DNA of 64,000 bases from Sphaerotilus sulfidivorans (GTDB lineage Bacteria > Pseudomonadota > Gammaproteobacteria > Burkholderiales > Burkholderiaceae_C), in assembly GCF_013426975.1 (NCBI RefSeq), contig NZ_JACCPY010000007.1, forward strand, positions 62,001-126,000, read 5' to 3'. The first letter of the stretch is position 1; each line of letters begins with the position of its first letter. Shown piece after piece: positions 25,091 through 34,164 of this stretch. The notes under the pieces were generated by a model. That model did not search any database and was not told the DNA's origin. It was given only the letters and a program-made list of their open reading frames with translations. A program made the translations under genes and the position numbers.

Positions 25091-27784
25091 ATGCTGTCGA
25101 TCCCGCTGGTCCTTGCGGTCTCAGCTGCCTACCTGCTGCTGCTGTTCATGGTGGCTCGGCATGCCGAGCGCCGGGCCCGCGTCGGTCGTTCCCTGATCGA
25201 CAACCCGTGGGTCTACACCCTGTCGATCGGGGTCTACTGCACCGCCTGGACCTACTTCGGCAGCGTCGGGCGGGCGGCCAGTGCCGGACTGGCCTTCCTG
25301 CCGATCTATCTGGGGCCGACGCTGGCGATGGTGCTGGCCTGGCTGGTGGTGCGCCGCATGATCCGGCTGTCGCGCCAGTACCGCATCACCTCGATCGCCG
25401 ATCTGGTCGCCAGCCGCTACGGCAAGAGCCGGCTGCTGGGCGGGCTGGTCACGCTGATCACCGTGGTCGGCATCGTTCCCTACATCGCGCTGCAGCTCAA
25501 GGCGGTGGGCAGCGCCTTTGCCCTGGTGACGGCGACGCCGCTGACGCCCTCCACAGGGCTGGACGGCTCGCTGGTGCTGGCGCTGGTGCTGGCGGCCTTC
25601 ACGATCGTCTTCGGCGCGCGCCATGTCGATGCCTCCGAGCGCCGCGAGGGCATGGTGGCCGCGATCGCCTTCGAGTCGGTGGTCAAGCTGCTGGCCTTTC
25701 TGGCGGTCGGGGTATCTGTCACCTGGGGGCTGTTCGCCGGGCCGGCCGACCTGTTCGGCCAGGCGCTGGCGGTGCCCGAGCTGGCCGCGCTGCTGAGCCT
25801 GCGGCCTGACGGCGAGCACGCCCGTGGCACCGACGCGCTGCAATGGGCGACCCTGACCCTGCTGGCGATGCTGTCGGTGCTGCTGCTGCCCCGGCAGTTC
25901 CAGGTGATGGTGGTGGAGAACGTCGACGAGCGCCATCTGCGCCGTGCCAGCTGGGCCTTTCCGCTCTATCTGCTGCTGATCAACCTGTTCGTGCTGCCGA
26001 TCGCGCTGGGCGGGCTGCTGCATTTCGGCCCTGGCGCAGCCAATCCCGAGACCTTCGTGCTGGCCCTGCCGCTGTCGCAGGGCCAGGAGATGCTGGCGCT
26101 GCTGGTCTTCCTGGGCGGGCTGTCGGCCGCCACCGGCATGGTGGTGGTCGAGACGATCGCGGTCGCGACCATGGTCAGCCATGATCTGGTGCTGCCCTGG
26201 CTGCTGCGCCGCACCCGGCAGGACGATCTCGGTCGCGTGCTGCTGCGGGTGCGTCGGGTCACGATCGTGGTGGTTCTGCTGATGGGCCATGCCTACCACC
26301 ACCTGGCCGGCGAGGGTCAGGCCCTGGTGAACATCGGGCTGATCAGCTTCGCGGCGGTGGCGCAGTTCGCGCCTGCGGTGCTGGGCGGCCTGTACTGGCG
26401 CGGCGGCACCCGGCTGGGCGCGCTGGCCGGCCTGGTGCTGGGCTTCGCGACCTGGTTCTGGACGCTGATGCTGCCCTCGATCGCCCGCTCGGGCGGGCTG
26501 GATGATCGGTTCCTGCACGAGGGGCCGGCCGGTCTGGCCCTGCTGCGCCCCGAGGCCCTGCTGGGCCTGCAGGGGCTCGACCCGCTGACGCATTCGCTGT
26601 TCTGGAGCCTGCTGCTCAATGCGACCGCCTATGGCGTGCTGTCGCTGTGGCGCGGCCCCTCGGCGCGCGAGGCTTCGCAGGCCCTGCTCTTCGTGACGCC
26701 GCCGCAGCGCGAGATGCCGGTGTTCTGGCGCGGGCGGGTGAGCCCGCAGGCGCTGCGGCAGCTGCTGGCGCGCTTCGTCGGTGCGGACCGGGCCGATGCG
26801 CTCTTCGCGGCCCAGGCGCGTGTGCTGGCGGCGCAGGCCGGCACCGCGAGCCCCGGCGAGATCGATGCGCGCTGGGTGCAGTTCGTCGAGACCCAGCTGG
26901 CGGGCGCGATCGGCAGCGCCAGCGCCCGTGCGATGGTCGCCGGCGTGGTCGAGGAGGAGCCGCTGGACCACGACGACGTGAGGCGGCTGCAGCAGGAGGC
27001 CCTGCAGCTGCGGCAGGCCAACGAGCAGCTGCGCAGCCTCGACCGGCTCAAGGACGACTTCATGTCCTCGGTGACCCATGAGCTGCGCACGCCGCTGACC
27101 TCGATCCGTGCCCTGTCGGAAATGATGCGCGACGATCCCGACATGGCCGTGGCCGATCGCCAGCGCTTCCTGGGCATCGTCGTGGCCGAGACCGAACGGC
27201 TTTCCCGGCTGGTCGGGCAGGTGCTGGATCTGGCCCGCATCGAGTCCGGGCATGCCCAGTGGCATGCGACCGAGGTCGATCCGCGGGCGCTGATCGAGCA
27301 GGCCGCGCAGGCCACCGCCGAGCTGTTCCGCGAGCGCGGTGCCCGGCTGACGCTGGAGCTGCCCGCGCAGGTGCGCCCGCTGCGCACCGATGCCGACCGG
27401 CTGATGCAGGTGCTGATGAACCTGCTCGGCAATGCGGTCAAGTTCGTGCCCAGCCCGGGGGGGCAGGTCCGGCTCAGCCTGCTCGCCGATGCTGCCGGGG
27501 TGACGGTGCGGGTGCAGGACAACGGCCCCGGCGTGCCCCGCGAGCAGCGCGAGCTGATCTTCGAGCGCTTCCGCCAGGGCGATCAGGCCGGCAGCCGGCC
27601 TCAGGGCACCGGACTGGGGCTGCCGATCAGCCGCCAGATCATCGAGCGCCTGGGCGGGCGGCTGTGGCTGGAGCCTGATGCGGGACAAGGCGCCTGCTTC
27701 GCGTTCACGCTAGCGTGGGCTGCCGACCCGGGTCCGAAGAGCCAGGCACAGGAGCCCGGCACAAGAGCAAGGAGACAGCCATGA
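25091..27784 (+). CDS. CbrA-type sensor histidine kinase with N-terminal symporter-like domain
   Basis: An 897-residue protein. Residues about 1-500 form a solute:sodium-symporter-like membrane domain (TAWTYFGSVGRAASAGLAFL, YRITSIADLVASRYGKSRLL). A STAC domain (residues about 555-590, SPQALRQLLARFVGADRADA) and a coiled linker follow. The kinase core has the H box SSVTHELRTPLTSIRALSEM with His663, the N box NLLGNAVKFV, and the G boxes DNGPGVPREQ and GTGLGLPISRQI. Related kinases (CbrA) sense nutrients through the symporter domain. Its stop overlaps the receiver gene (ATGA), so that protein is the likely partner. Confidence 0.9.
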   Translation: MLSIPLVLAVSAAYLLLLFMVARHAERRARVGRSLIDNPWVYTLSIGVYCTAWTYFGSVGRAASAGLAFLPIYLGPTLAMVLAWLVVRRMIRLSRQYRITSIADLVASRYGKSRLLGGLVTLITVVGIVPYIALQLKAVGSAFALVTATPLTPSTGLDGSLVLALVLAAFTIVFGARHVDASERREGMVAAIAFESVVKLLAFLAVGVSVTWGLFAGPADLFGQALAVPELAALLSLRPDGEHARGTDALQWATLTLLAMLSVLLLPRQFQVMVVENVDERHLRRASWAFPLYLLLINLFVLPIALGGLLHFGPGAANPETFVLALPLSQGQEMLALLVFLGGLSAATGMVVVETIAVATMVSHDLVLPWLLRRTRQDDLGRVLLRVRRVTIVVVLLMGHAYHHLAGEGQALVNIGLISFAAVAQFAPAVLGGLYWRGGTRLGALAGLVLGFATWFWTLMLPSIARSGGLDDRFLHEGPAGLALLRPEALLGLQGLDPLTHSLFWSLLLNATAYGVLSLWRGPSAREASQALLFVTPPQREMPVFWRGRVSPQALRQLLARFVGADRADALFAAQARVLAAQAGTASPGEIDARWVQFVETQLAGAIGSASARAMVAGVVEEEPLDHDDVRRLQQEALQLRQANEQLRSLDRLKDDFMSSVTHELRTPLTSIRALSEMMRDDPDMAVADRQRFLGIVVAETERLSRLVGQVLDLARIESGHAQWHATEVDPRALIEQAAQATAELFRERGARLTLELPAQVRPLRTDADRLMQVLMNLLGNAVKFVPSPGGQVRLSLLADAAGVTVRVQDNGPGVPREQRELIFERFRQGDQAGSRPQGTGLGLPISRQIIERLGGRLWLEPDAGQGACFAFTLAWAADPGPKSQAQEPGTRARRQP

Positions 27785-28191
27785 CCCCATCCCCGCACAT
27801 CGATCCGCCCCTGGTTCTCATCGCCGATGACGAGCCCAACATCCTGCTGTCGCTGGAATTCCTGATGAAGCGCGAAGGCCTGCGCACCTGTGTCGCGGCC
27901 GACGGCACCCAGGCCCTGGCCGCGGTGCAGCGGGAGCGGCCCGATCTGGTGCTGCTCGACGTGATGATGCCGGGCAAGAGCGGCTTCGAGGTCTGCCAGG
28001 CGGTGCGCGCCGACGAGGCCCTGGCGGCCACCCGCATCCTGATGCTGACCGCCAAGGGCCGCGAGACCGATGTGGCCAAGGGCCTGGCGCTCGGGGCCGA
28101 TGCCTACATCACCAAGCCCTTCTCGACCCGCGATCTGGTCGAGCGGGTGCGCGCGCTGCTGGCCGAGGCCGGGACGCGGAGCGGGCGGTGA
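27781..28191 (+). CDS. Single-domain response regulator
   Basis: A 136-residue CheY-like receiver without an output domain. The acidic pair is in VLIADDEPNILL, the phospho-acceptor Asp60 in LVLLDVMMPGKSGFE, the Thr in ILMLTAKGRE and the Lys in DAYITKPFSTRDLVERV. It overlaps the upstream kinase gene (ATGA) and the downstream fusion gene (GTGA) by four bases each, so the three are translationally coupled. Without a DNA-binding domain it must act by protein contact, plausibly on the downstream PAS/exonuclease protein; that is inference. Confidence 0.9.
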   Translation: MTPSPHIDPPLVLIADDEPNILLSLEFLMKREGLRTCVAADGTQALAAVQRERPDLVLLDVMMPGKSGFEVCQAVRADEALAATRILMLTAKGRETDVAKGLALGADAYITKPFSTRDLVERVRALLAEAGTRSGR

Positions 28192-30389
28192 GCGCGCGCC
28201 GACCGATTCCCGGCGCGCGCCGTGCGGTCGGGCTCGGGGTGGCGGTCACCGCTGCGGGGCTGCTGCTGTGGTCCGGGCTGGCCGGCGCGCTGATCGTCTC
28301 GACCCTCGACGCGGCGGAGCGGGCCTGGCTGCAGCAGCATCTGCTGCCCCGGCTGCCGCTGCTGCTGCTGGCGACGCTGGCCCTGCTGGGCCTGGTGGCC
28401 TGGGCCGCGGCGCGGTTCTGGCAGTTCGGCTTCAGCAGCGCCGATGCGCTGCTCGAAGAGGCCCGGGTGCTGCTGAGCACCGATGTCGAGCGCGAGCTGC
28501 GGCCGCGCGGCACCGCAGCCCAGCAGGGGCTGGCGCTGGCCTTCAACGAGCTGGTCCGCCAGCGTCGCCTGCTGCGTCAGGAGATGGCGCAGCAGGTCCG
28601 CGAGGCCAGCGCCCATGTCGAGCAGGAGCGCAACCGGCTGGCCGCGCTGATGTCGGAGCTGACGCAGAGCGTGGTGGTCTGCAATCTCGACGGCCGCATC
28701 CTGCTCTACAACAGCCAGGCGCGCCAGCAGCTCGGCGCCTTGTCCGGCGGACTGCCGGTGGCGGGCGGCGCCGAGCTGGTCGGCCTGGGGCGTTCGGTCT
28801 ACTCGGTGCTGGACCGGCATCTGGTCGCGCACGCGCTGGAGCAGGCCCGCGACCGTCTGCTGCGCGGCGATGCCCGGCCGGCCGCCCAGTTCGTGACCGC
28901 GACGGCGGCCGGCCAGCTGCTGCGGGTGCATCTGACCCCGGTGCGCTCGGGGGCCGAGCCGCCGGACATCGACGGCTTCGTGCTGATGGTGGAGAACATC
29001 ACCCGCGACTTCGAGCAGGAGTCCGCCCGCGACCGCCAGCTCAACGAGATGATGGAGGCGCAGCGCTCCGCGCTGGGCAATCTGCAGGCGGCCGTCGAGA
29101 TGCTCGACTTCCAGGACATCGATCCGGCCACCCGCGAACGCTTCCTGGCGGTGATCCGGGAGGAGGCGCTGCGCATGAGCGACCGGGTCTATCGCTGGTC
29201 GCAGCTCAGCGCGCACGACATGGGCACGCGCTGGCCGCTCGAGGAGATGCATGGCGCCGACCTGATCGCGCTGGCGCAGCGACGCATCGGCGCACGGGCG
29301 GGCGAGGGGGCCGCGCTGCGGGTGCTGGCCGACGAGGTCGATCCGGCGGTCTGGCTGCGGGTCGACAGCTACTCGCTGCTGCTGGCGCTGGCCTATCTGG
29401 CCGATCGCCTCGTGTCCGAGCATGAGGTGCGGCAGTTCTGGCTGCGTCTGGCGGCGGCCGGCAGCCGGGCCCGCCTGGATCTGGTCTGGTCCGGCCCGGC
29501 GATGAGCACCGAGACGGTGATGAGCTGGGAGATGGACAACATGAGCGTCGGCGAGGGCGGCGGCAGCACGCTGTCGGTGCGCGATGTGGTGCATCGCCAC
29601 GGCGGCGAGTTCTGGTTCGAGCGCGAGCGGGTGCGCCACCAGGCCTTCTTCCGCTTCCTGCTGCCCTGCGCCGAGGCGCCTGCGGCGGCCGCGGCGATGA
29701 GCTTCGTCCACAGCCAGAGCCGTCCCGAGTACTACGACTTCGACCTGTTCTCCCGGCGCGATGCCGCCGCCGCCGGCGATGCGCTCGACGCGATGCGCCT
29801 GATCGATCTGGCCTATACCGTCTTCGATACCGAGACGACCGGGCTGAATCCGGCCGAGGGCGACGAGATCATCCAGATCGGCGCGGCGCGGGTGGTCAAC
29901 GGCAAGCTGCTGCGCCAGGAGTCCTTCGAGCAGCTGGTCGATCCGTGCCGGTCGATTCCGGCCGCCTCGATTCCGATCCACGGCATCCAGCCGGACATGG
30001 TGCGCGGCCAGCCGACGATCGATCGGGTGCTGCCGGTCTTTCATGCCTTTGCCCGCGACACGGTGCTGGTGGCGCACAACGCGGCCTTCGACATGCGCTT
30101 CCTGCAGCTCAAGGAGGCGCGCACCGGCCTGCGCTTCGACCATCCGGTGCTCGACACGCTGCTGCTGTCGGCGGTGGTGCATCCGCACCAGGAGTCGCAT
30201 CGGCTCGAGGCCATCGCCGAGCGTTTCCGCATCACGGTGATCGGACGCCACACCGCGCTGGGCGACGCGATGGTGACCGCCGAGGTCTTCCTGAAGCTGA
30301 TTCCGCTGCTGGCCGAGCAGGGCATCCACACCCTGGGTCAGGCCCGTCAGGCGCAGCAGCAGAGCTATTACGCGCGGCTGAAGTACTGA
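28188..30389 (+). CDS. PAS / degenerate histidine-kinase / DEDDh 3'-5' exonuclease fusion
   Basis: A 733-residue protein starting at GTG 28188. Two membrane helices (residues about 12-42 and 55-75) are followed by a PAS domain (residues about 160-275, SVVVCNLDGRILLYNSQARQ). Next comes a kinase-like region in which the H-box place reads EAQRSALGNLQAAVE, with no phospho-acceptor His. Its ATPase part also lacks clear N and G boxes, so it looks like a pseudokinase. Residues about 540-715 form an epsilon-like DEDDh exonuclease: Asp547 and Glu549 in FDTETTGLNP, HNAAFDMRFLQL, and HTALGDAMVTAEVF. The nuclease motifs are complete, so activity on DNA or RNA is expected. It is the third gene of the coupled kinase-receiver operon. 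Confidence 0.85.
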   Translation: MSARRPIPGARRAVGLGVAVTAAGLLLWSGLAGALIVSTLDAAERAWLQQHLLPRLPLLLLATLALLGLVAWAAARFWQFGFSSADALLEEARVLLSTDVERELRPRGTAAQQGLALAFNELVRQRRLLRQEMAQQVREASAHVEQERNRLAALMSELTQSVVVCNLDGRILLYNSQARQQLGALSGGLPVAGGAELVGLGRSVYSVLDRHLVAHALEQARDRLLRGDARPAAQFVTATAAGQLLRVHLTPVRSGAEPPDIDGFVLMVENITRDFEQESARDRQLNEMMEAQRSALGNLQAAVEMLDFQDIDPATRERFLAVIREEALRMSDRVYRWSQLSAHDMGTRWPLEEMHGADLIALAQRRIGARAGEGAALRVLADEVDPAVWLRVDSYSLLLALAYLADRLVSEHEVRQFWLRLAAAGSRARLDLVWSGPAMSTETVMSWEMDNMSVGEGGGSTLSVRDVVHRHGGEFWFERERVRHQAFFRFLLPCAEAPAAAAAMSFVHSQSRPEYYDFDLFSRRDAAAAGDALDAMRLIDLAYTVFDTETTGLNPAEGDEIIQIGAARVVNGKLLRQESFEQLVDPCRSIPAASIPIHGIQPDMVRGQPTIDRVLPVFHAFARDTVLVAHNAAFDMRFLQLKEARTGLRFDHPVLDTLLLSAVVHPHQESHRLEAIAERFRITVIGRHTALGDAMVTAEVFLKLIPLLAEQGIHTLGQARQAQQQSYYARLKY

Positions 30390-30410
30390 GACTGAGCGGC
30401 TCGGCGCCGC

Positions 30411-32309
30411 TCAGAACCGGCCGGCCACATAGCGCTTCGACAGCACGTTCTGCAGTTCCTGGACCACCACGAACACGTCCTTGAGCTGGCGCCGCTCGAG
30501 GTTGGAGAGCGTGTCGGGGTTCAGGAAGTTGTCCGGCACCTGGCCCTGCTCGATCTGGCGGGCCTGGTGGCGGATGCGCAGCATCGACAGGAACTCCAGG
30601 CCGTCGCGCAGGTCATGGGCGCTCTGGGCGCTGACCTCGCGGCTGTCGGCGGCGACCATCAGGCGGTCGTGGGTGTTGACCGCCTCGTGACCGCCGGCCA
30701 GCGCATAGACCCGCGCCAGGTCGACGATGGGCACGATGCCCTGGTGCTTCAGGTCGATCGTGCCGCGATGCTCGCCGCTGCGTGCGGTGCTGATCTGGCC
30801 GAACAGGCCCAGAGGCGGGGTGTGGCCCAGCGCATTGCTCACCATGTGCGCCAGGAAGATGCGGTTGCCGCGGGTGCGAGCCAGCATCTCGCGGCGCAGC
30901 GCATCGAGCAGTGCGCCGTGGCCCTGCACCGCGCGCTGGTCGAAGAAGACGCAGGTCAGCATCAAGGCCTTCGGTTCAGGCCTGTCGGTCCAGCTGCGGA
31001 AATACTGGCTCCAGCGCTGCAGCGGCTGACGCCAGGTCGGCGTCATCGCCATCATCTCGCCGGGGCAGTGGATGTAGCCGCATTGCGCCAGACCGTCGCA
31101 GACGAAGCGCGACAGCGCGGCGAAGTACTCGCCGTGCAGCGCCTCGTCGAAGGCGTCGTCGAGCACCAGGCAGTTGTCCTGGTCGGAGCGTGCGGTCTGC
31201 TCGTTGCGGGCCTGCGAGCCGGCCGCCACCCAGACGAAGTCCACCGGTGCCGGGCCGAGCCGGGCCTGGGCGAGCTGCAGCAGCCGCTCGGTCAGCGCAT
31301 CGGTGATCGCGGTGATGATGTGGGCGCTGCTGTAGGCGGTGGCGTCGGCATCGACCAGGCTGCGCTGCAGACCGCGCACCTTGCCGGCGACCGCGGCCAG
31401 GCCTTCGGTGTCGGGCTGCAGGTGGATCTCGCGGACCAGATGGACCGCCGAGGTGCTGTAGTGCTCGGTCAGGTCGGTGGTGGTGATCATGCCGACCGGG
31501 CGCTCGTTCTCGACCACCGGCACATGGTGGATGTTGTGGCGCGCCATCAGCAGCAGCGCCTGGAAGGCCGGCTCGCGGCTCTGCACCGACACCGGCGCCA
31601 GCGTGGCGATGTCGGCCAGCGGCCGCTCGATGTCCAGCCCGTCGGCGACGACCCGGTTGCGCAGGTCCCGGTCGGTGATCAGCCCGGTCAGCCGCTGCTC
31701 GGCGTCGACGATCAGGACCGAGGAGATGCGGGCATCGCGCATCGCCCGGGCCGCCTGGCGGATGGTGTCGCCGGGCGACATCGTGACCGGCGCATGGCGC
31801 AGCAGGCTGCCGACCGGCCGGGTGATCAGGCTCATGCGCATGCCATGCTCGCTCTGCGCGCCCGGTCCGGTGGCCGGGCCGCTCGCCAGGCCCGGAAAGA
31901 AGAAGCGCAGTGCCCGGACCCGCTCGCACCAGCGCAGCAGGGCGTCCTGCGGCAGGCGGGCCACCGTGACCGCACTGACCGCATGCACAGGCCAGGCCGC
32001 GACGGCGCAGGCCTGGGCCGAGATGGCGCCGATCAGCTCGCCTGGCTGCAGCAGCAGGTCCGCCGCTTCGCCCTCGGGATCGCGGGCCTGGGCCAGGCCC
32101 TGCACCAGCCAGCACAGCTGCAGATGATGATCCTCGCCGGCCAGCACCAGGGCGGCGGCGTCGAGCCGCTCGACCGCCATGTCGGCGGCCAGCGCATGCC
32201 GGTCCGCCTCGTCCAGGGCCGAGAAGACCCGATGGGTCGACATGGCACGCGCCAGATCCGTGACCGGATCGCCGGCGTGGCCCGCAGCGGGTGGGGCGGC
32301 AGGATTCAT
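30411..32309 (-). CDS. Cyclic-nucleotide-binding / CBS pair / DUF294 nucleotidyltransferase-like protein
   Basis: A 632-residue cytoplasmic protein. An N-terminal cNMP-binding-like domain (residues about 22-140) is followed by two CBS domains (residues about 165-290; SPGDTIRQAARAMRDARISS and RHNIHHVPVVENERPVGMIT), which usually bind adenine nucleotides. A DUF294 nucleotidyltransferase-like domain carries GSQARNEQTARSDQDNCLVL, the GS...D-x-D pattern of GlnE/GlnD-type enzymes. A DUF294 C-terminal substrate-binding-like domain follows (residues about 480-625). The same architecture commonly accompanies DUF4212/symporter and exonuclease genes. It is convergent with the exonuclease fusion gene. 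A regulatory role tied to nucleotide state is likely; its substrate is unknown. Confidence 0.87.
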   Translation of the reverse strand: MNPAAPPAAGHAGDPVTDLARAMSTHRVFSALDEADRHALAADMAVERLDAAALVLAGEDHHLQLCWLVQGLAQARDPEGEAADLLLQPGELIGAISAQACAVAAWPVHAVSAVTVARLPQDALLRWCERVRALRFFFPGLASGPATGPGAQSEHGMRMSLITRPVGSLLRHAPVTMSPGDTIRQAARAMRDARISSVLIVDAEQRLTGLITDRDLRNRVVADGLDIERPLADIATLAPVSVQSREPAFQALLLMARHNIHHVPVVENERPVGMITTTDLTEHYSTSAVHLVREIHLQPDTEGLAAVAGKVRGLQRSLVDADATAYSSAHIITAITDALTERLLQLAQARLGPAPVDFVWVAAGSQARNEQTARSDQDNCLVLDDAFDEALHGEYFAALSRFVCDGLAQCGYIHCPGEMMAMTPTWRQPLQRWSQYFRSWTDRPEPKALMLTCVFFDQRAVQGHGALLDALRREMLARTRGNRIFLAHMVSNALGHTPPLGLFGQISTARSGEHRGTIDLKHQGIVPIVDLARVYALAGGHEAVNTHDRLMVAADSREVSAQSAHDLRDGLEFLSMLRIRHQARQIEQGQVPDNFLNPDTLSNLERRQLKDVFVVVQELQNVLSKRYVAGRF

Positions 32310-32404
32310 CCCGACAATGTAGCGTCGAGGCCTGCGCTGCAGGCTTGCCGCAGCGCAAGATGGCGCCCCTGATCCTGATCCTGACCATGAACTGAACCGT
32401 GCCG

Positions 32405-32653
32405 ATGTCTGCTCCCGCTGCTGCCCCTGCTTCCGCTTCCGCTTCCGCTGCGACCTGCGCGACCCGCGTCGCCAGCCCCTGCATCAATGTCTGCCGTCTC
32501 GATGCCCGCTCCGGGCTGTGCGTCGGCTGCCTGCGCACCCTCGACGAGATCGCGGCCTGGTCGCGCCTGGACGACGCCGGGCGCGCGGCGATCCTGGACC
32601 TGCTGCCGGCCCGCCGGCCGGTCGAGGGATCCAGGACTTCCGAGAGGCCCTGA
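32405..32653 (+). CDS. DUF1289 small Cys-rich protein
   Basis: An 82-residue protein with an Ala/Ser-rich start, then [20 protein letters not shown] and [20 protein letters not shown]. The Cys spacing (CxxxC...CxxC) and the following TLDEIxxW are the DUF1289 signature, probably a small metal- or iron-sulfur-binding fold. ATG 32405 is preferred over the adjacent in-frame GTG at 32399. It is divergent from the DUF294 gene and upstream of the permease gene. The function of the family is unknown to me. Confidence 0.85.
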   Translation: MSAPAAAPASASASAATCATRVASPCINVCRLDARSGLCVGCLRTLDEIAAWSRLDDAGRAAILDLLPARRPVEGSRTSERP

Positions 32654-32810
32654 GGGAAAACGAGGGCCGGGATAACACCGGGCTGGCCGCAGCGCAGGCC
32701 AAGGCGTCAGTTCACGGTCAGATCGGCCCCAGACAGTGGCTGGCCGCGGCCCATGCCGCCTTGGGCCGACTCCTGCCGTGCAGCCACCGCCTCCTGCCGC
32801 TTCCTCGTCG

Positions 32811-34151
32811 ATGGCCATGGCCACCTGCTGGCGCACGGTTGCGGCGGTGTCGCTGGGCACGCTGTTCTCCTGGTACGACTTCTTCCTGCATGGCGTGATG
32901 GCGGCCTTGCTGGCGCACCATTTCTTCGGCGCCGGAGACTTCGGCGTCGATGCGCCCTCGGCGCTCTTCATGCTGTCGCTGCTGAACTTCACCGCGGGCT
33001 TCGTCGTCCGGCCGGTGGGCGCGCTGCTGTTCGGCCGTCTGGGCGACATGATCGGGCGCAAGTACACCTTCCTGATCACCCTGCTGGTCATGGGTCTGTC
33101 GACCTGCGCGATCGGGCTGCTGCCGACCGTCGCCTCGGTCGGCATGGCCGCGCCGGTCATGCTGGTGCTGCTGCGGCTGCTGCAGGGGCTGGCGCTGGGC
33201 GGTGAATACGGCGGCGCGGTGGTCTTCGTCGCCGAGCAGGCGCCGCCGGGGCGACGCGGCCTGCACACGGCCTGCGTCCAGACCACCGCTTCGCTGGGTC
33301 TGGCGATGGCGCTGGCGGTGGTGCTGCTGCTGCGCGCCCTGCTGGGCGAGGCGAACTTCATCGAGTGGGGCTGGCGGCTGCCCTTCCTGCTGTCGGCGGT
33401 GCTGCTCGCGCTGGGCGTGTGGGTGCGGCTGTCGATGAGCGAATCGCCCGTCTATCTGGCGCTGCGCCAGCGCGGCAGTGCCTCGCGGACGCCGATCCGC
33501 GAGGCCTTCGGTCATCGCGAGCCGCTGCGGCGGGCGCTGCTGCTGCTGTTCGGTGCGGTGGCCGGGCAGGCGGTGGTCTGGTATGCCTGCCAGTTTCACG
33601 CGCTGTTCTACCTGGTCGAGGTGCTGCAGGTCGACGAGGTGCAGGCTCAGGTGATGCTGCTGCTGGCGCTGCTGCTGGGCGCGCCGCTGTTTCCGCTGTT
33701 CGGGGCGCTGTCCGACCGGATCGGCCGGCGGCCGGTCCTGCTGGGCGGGCTGCTGCTGGCGGCCGTCGGCCTGATTCCGGTCTTCGACGCCATGGTGGCC
33801 GCGACCGTCATCACGCCCTCAGGCAGCGGGCAGATCGACCGGCTGCACGGGGTCGGCCTGCTGCTGCTGCTGCTGCTGCCGGTCGCCATGGTCTATGCGC
33901 CGTTGGCGGCCTGGCTGACCGAGTCCTTCCCGGCGCGCATCCGCTACACCGCGGTCAGTCTGCCGTATCACCTGGGCAATGGCTGGTTCGGGGGGCTGGT
34001 GCCGGTGATCGCCTTCGCCAGCCTGTCCCACGGCGAGGTGGCCCGCCATGGTCTGCTGTATCCGGTCGCGGTGGCCTGCCTGTCCGCGCTGGTCGGCGGT
34101 CTGTGGCTGCGCGATCTTCCAGCCGCACGGCGGAGAGGCCCGCTCGGCTGA
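32811..34151 (+). CDS. MHS-family (metabolite:H+ symporter) MFS permease
   Basis: A 446-residue, 12-helix permease. LGTLFSWYDFFLHGVMAALL with the charged Asp in helix 1, RPVGALLFGRLGDMIGRKYT in loop 2-3 and GLALGGEYGGAVVFVAEQAP in helices 4-5 are hallmarks of the metabolite:H+ symporter family (ProP, KgtP, ShiA), which import dicarboxylates, betaines or shikimate. ESFPARIRYTAVSLPYHLGN is the conserved late loop. The in-frame ATG at 32736 would add 25 Pro/Ala-rich residues; ATG 32811 puts helix 1 at the usual distance from the N-terminus. The substrate is not determinable. Confidence 0.87.
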   Translation: MAMATCWRTVAAVSLGTLFSWYDFFLHGVMAALLAHHFFGAGDFGVDAPSALFMLSLLNFTAGFVVRPVGALLFGRLGDMIGRKYTFLITLLVMGLSTCAIGLLPTVASVGMAAPVMLVLLRLLQGLALGGEYGGAVVFVAEQAPPGRRGLHTACVQTTASLGLAMALAVVLLLRALLGEANFIEWGWRLPFLLSAVLLALGVWVRLSMSESPVYLALRQRGSASRTPIREAFGHREPLRRALLLLFGAVAGQAVVWYACQFHALFYLVEVLQVDEVQAQVMLLLALLLGAPLFPLFGALSDRIGRRPVLLGGLLLAAVGLIPVFDAMVAATVITPSGSGQIDRLHGVGLLLLLLLPVAMVYAPLAAWLTESFPARIRYTAVSLPYHLGNGWFGGLVPVIAFASLSHGEVARHGLLYPVAVACLSALVGGLWLRDLPAARRRGPLG

Positions 34152-34164
34152 GGTTCGGCCTCGA

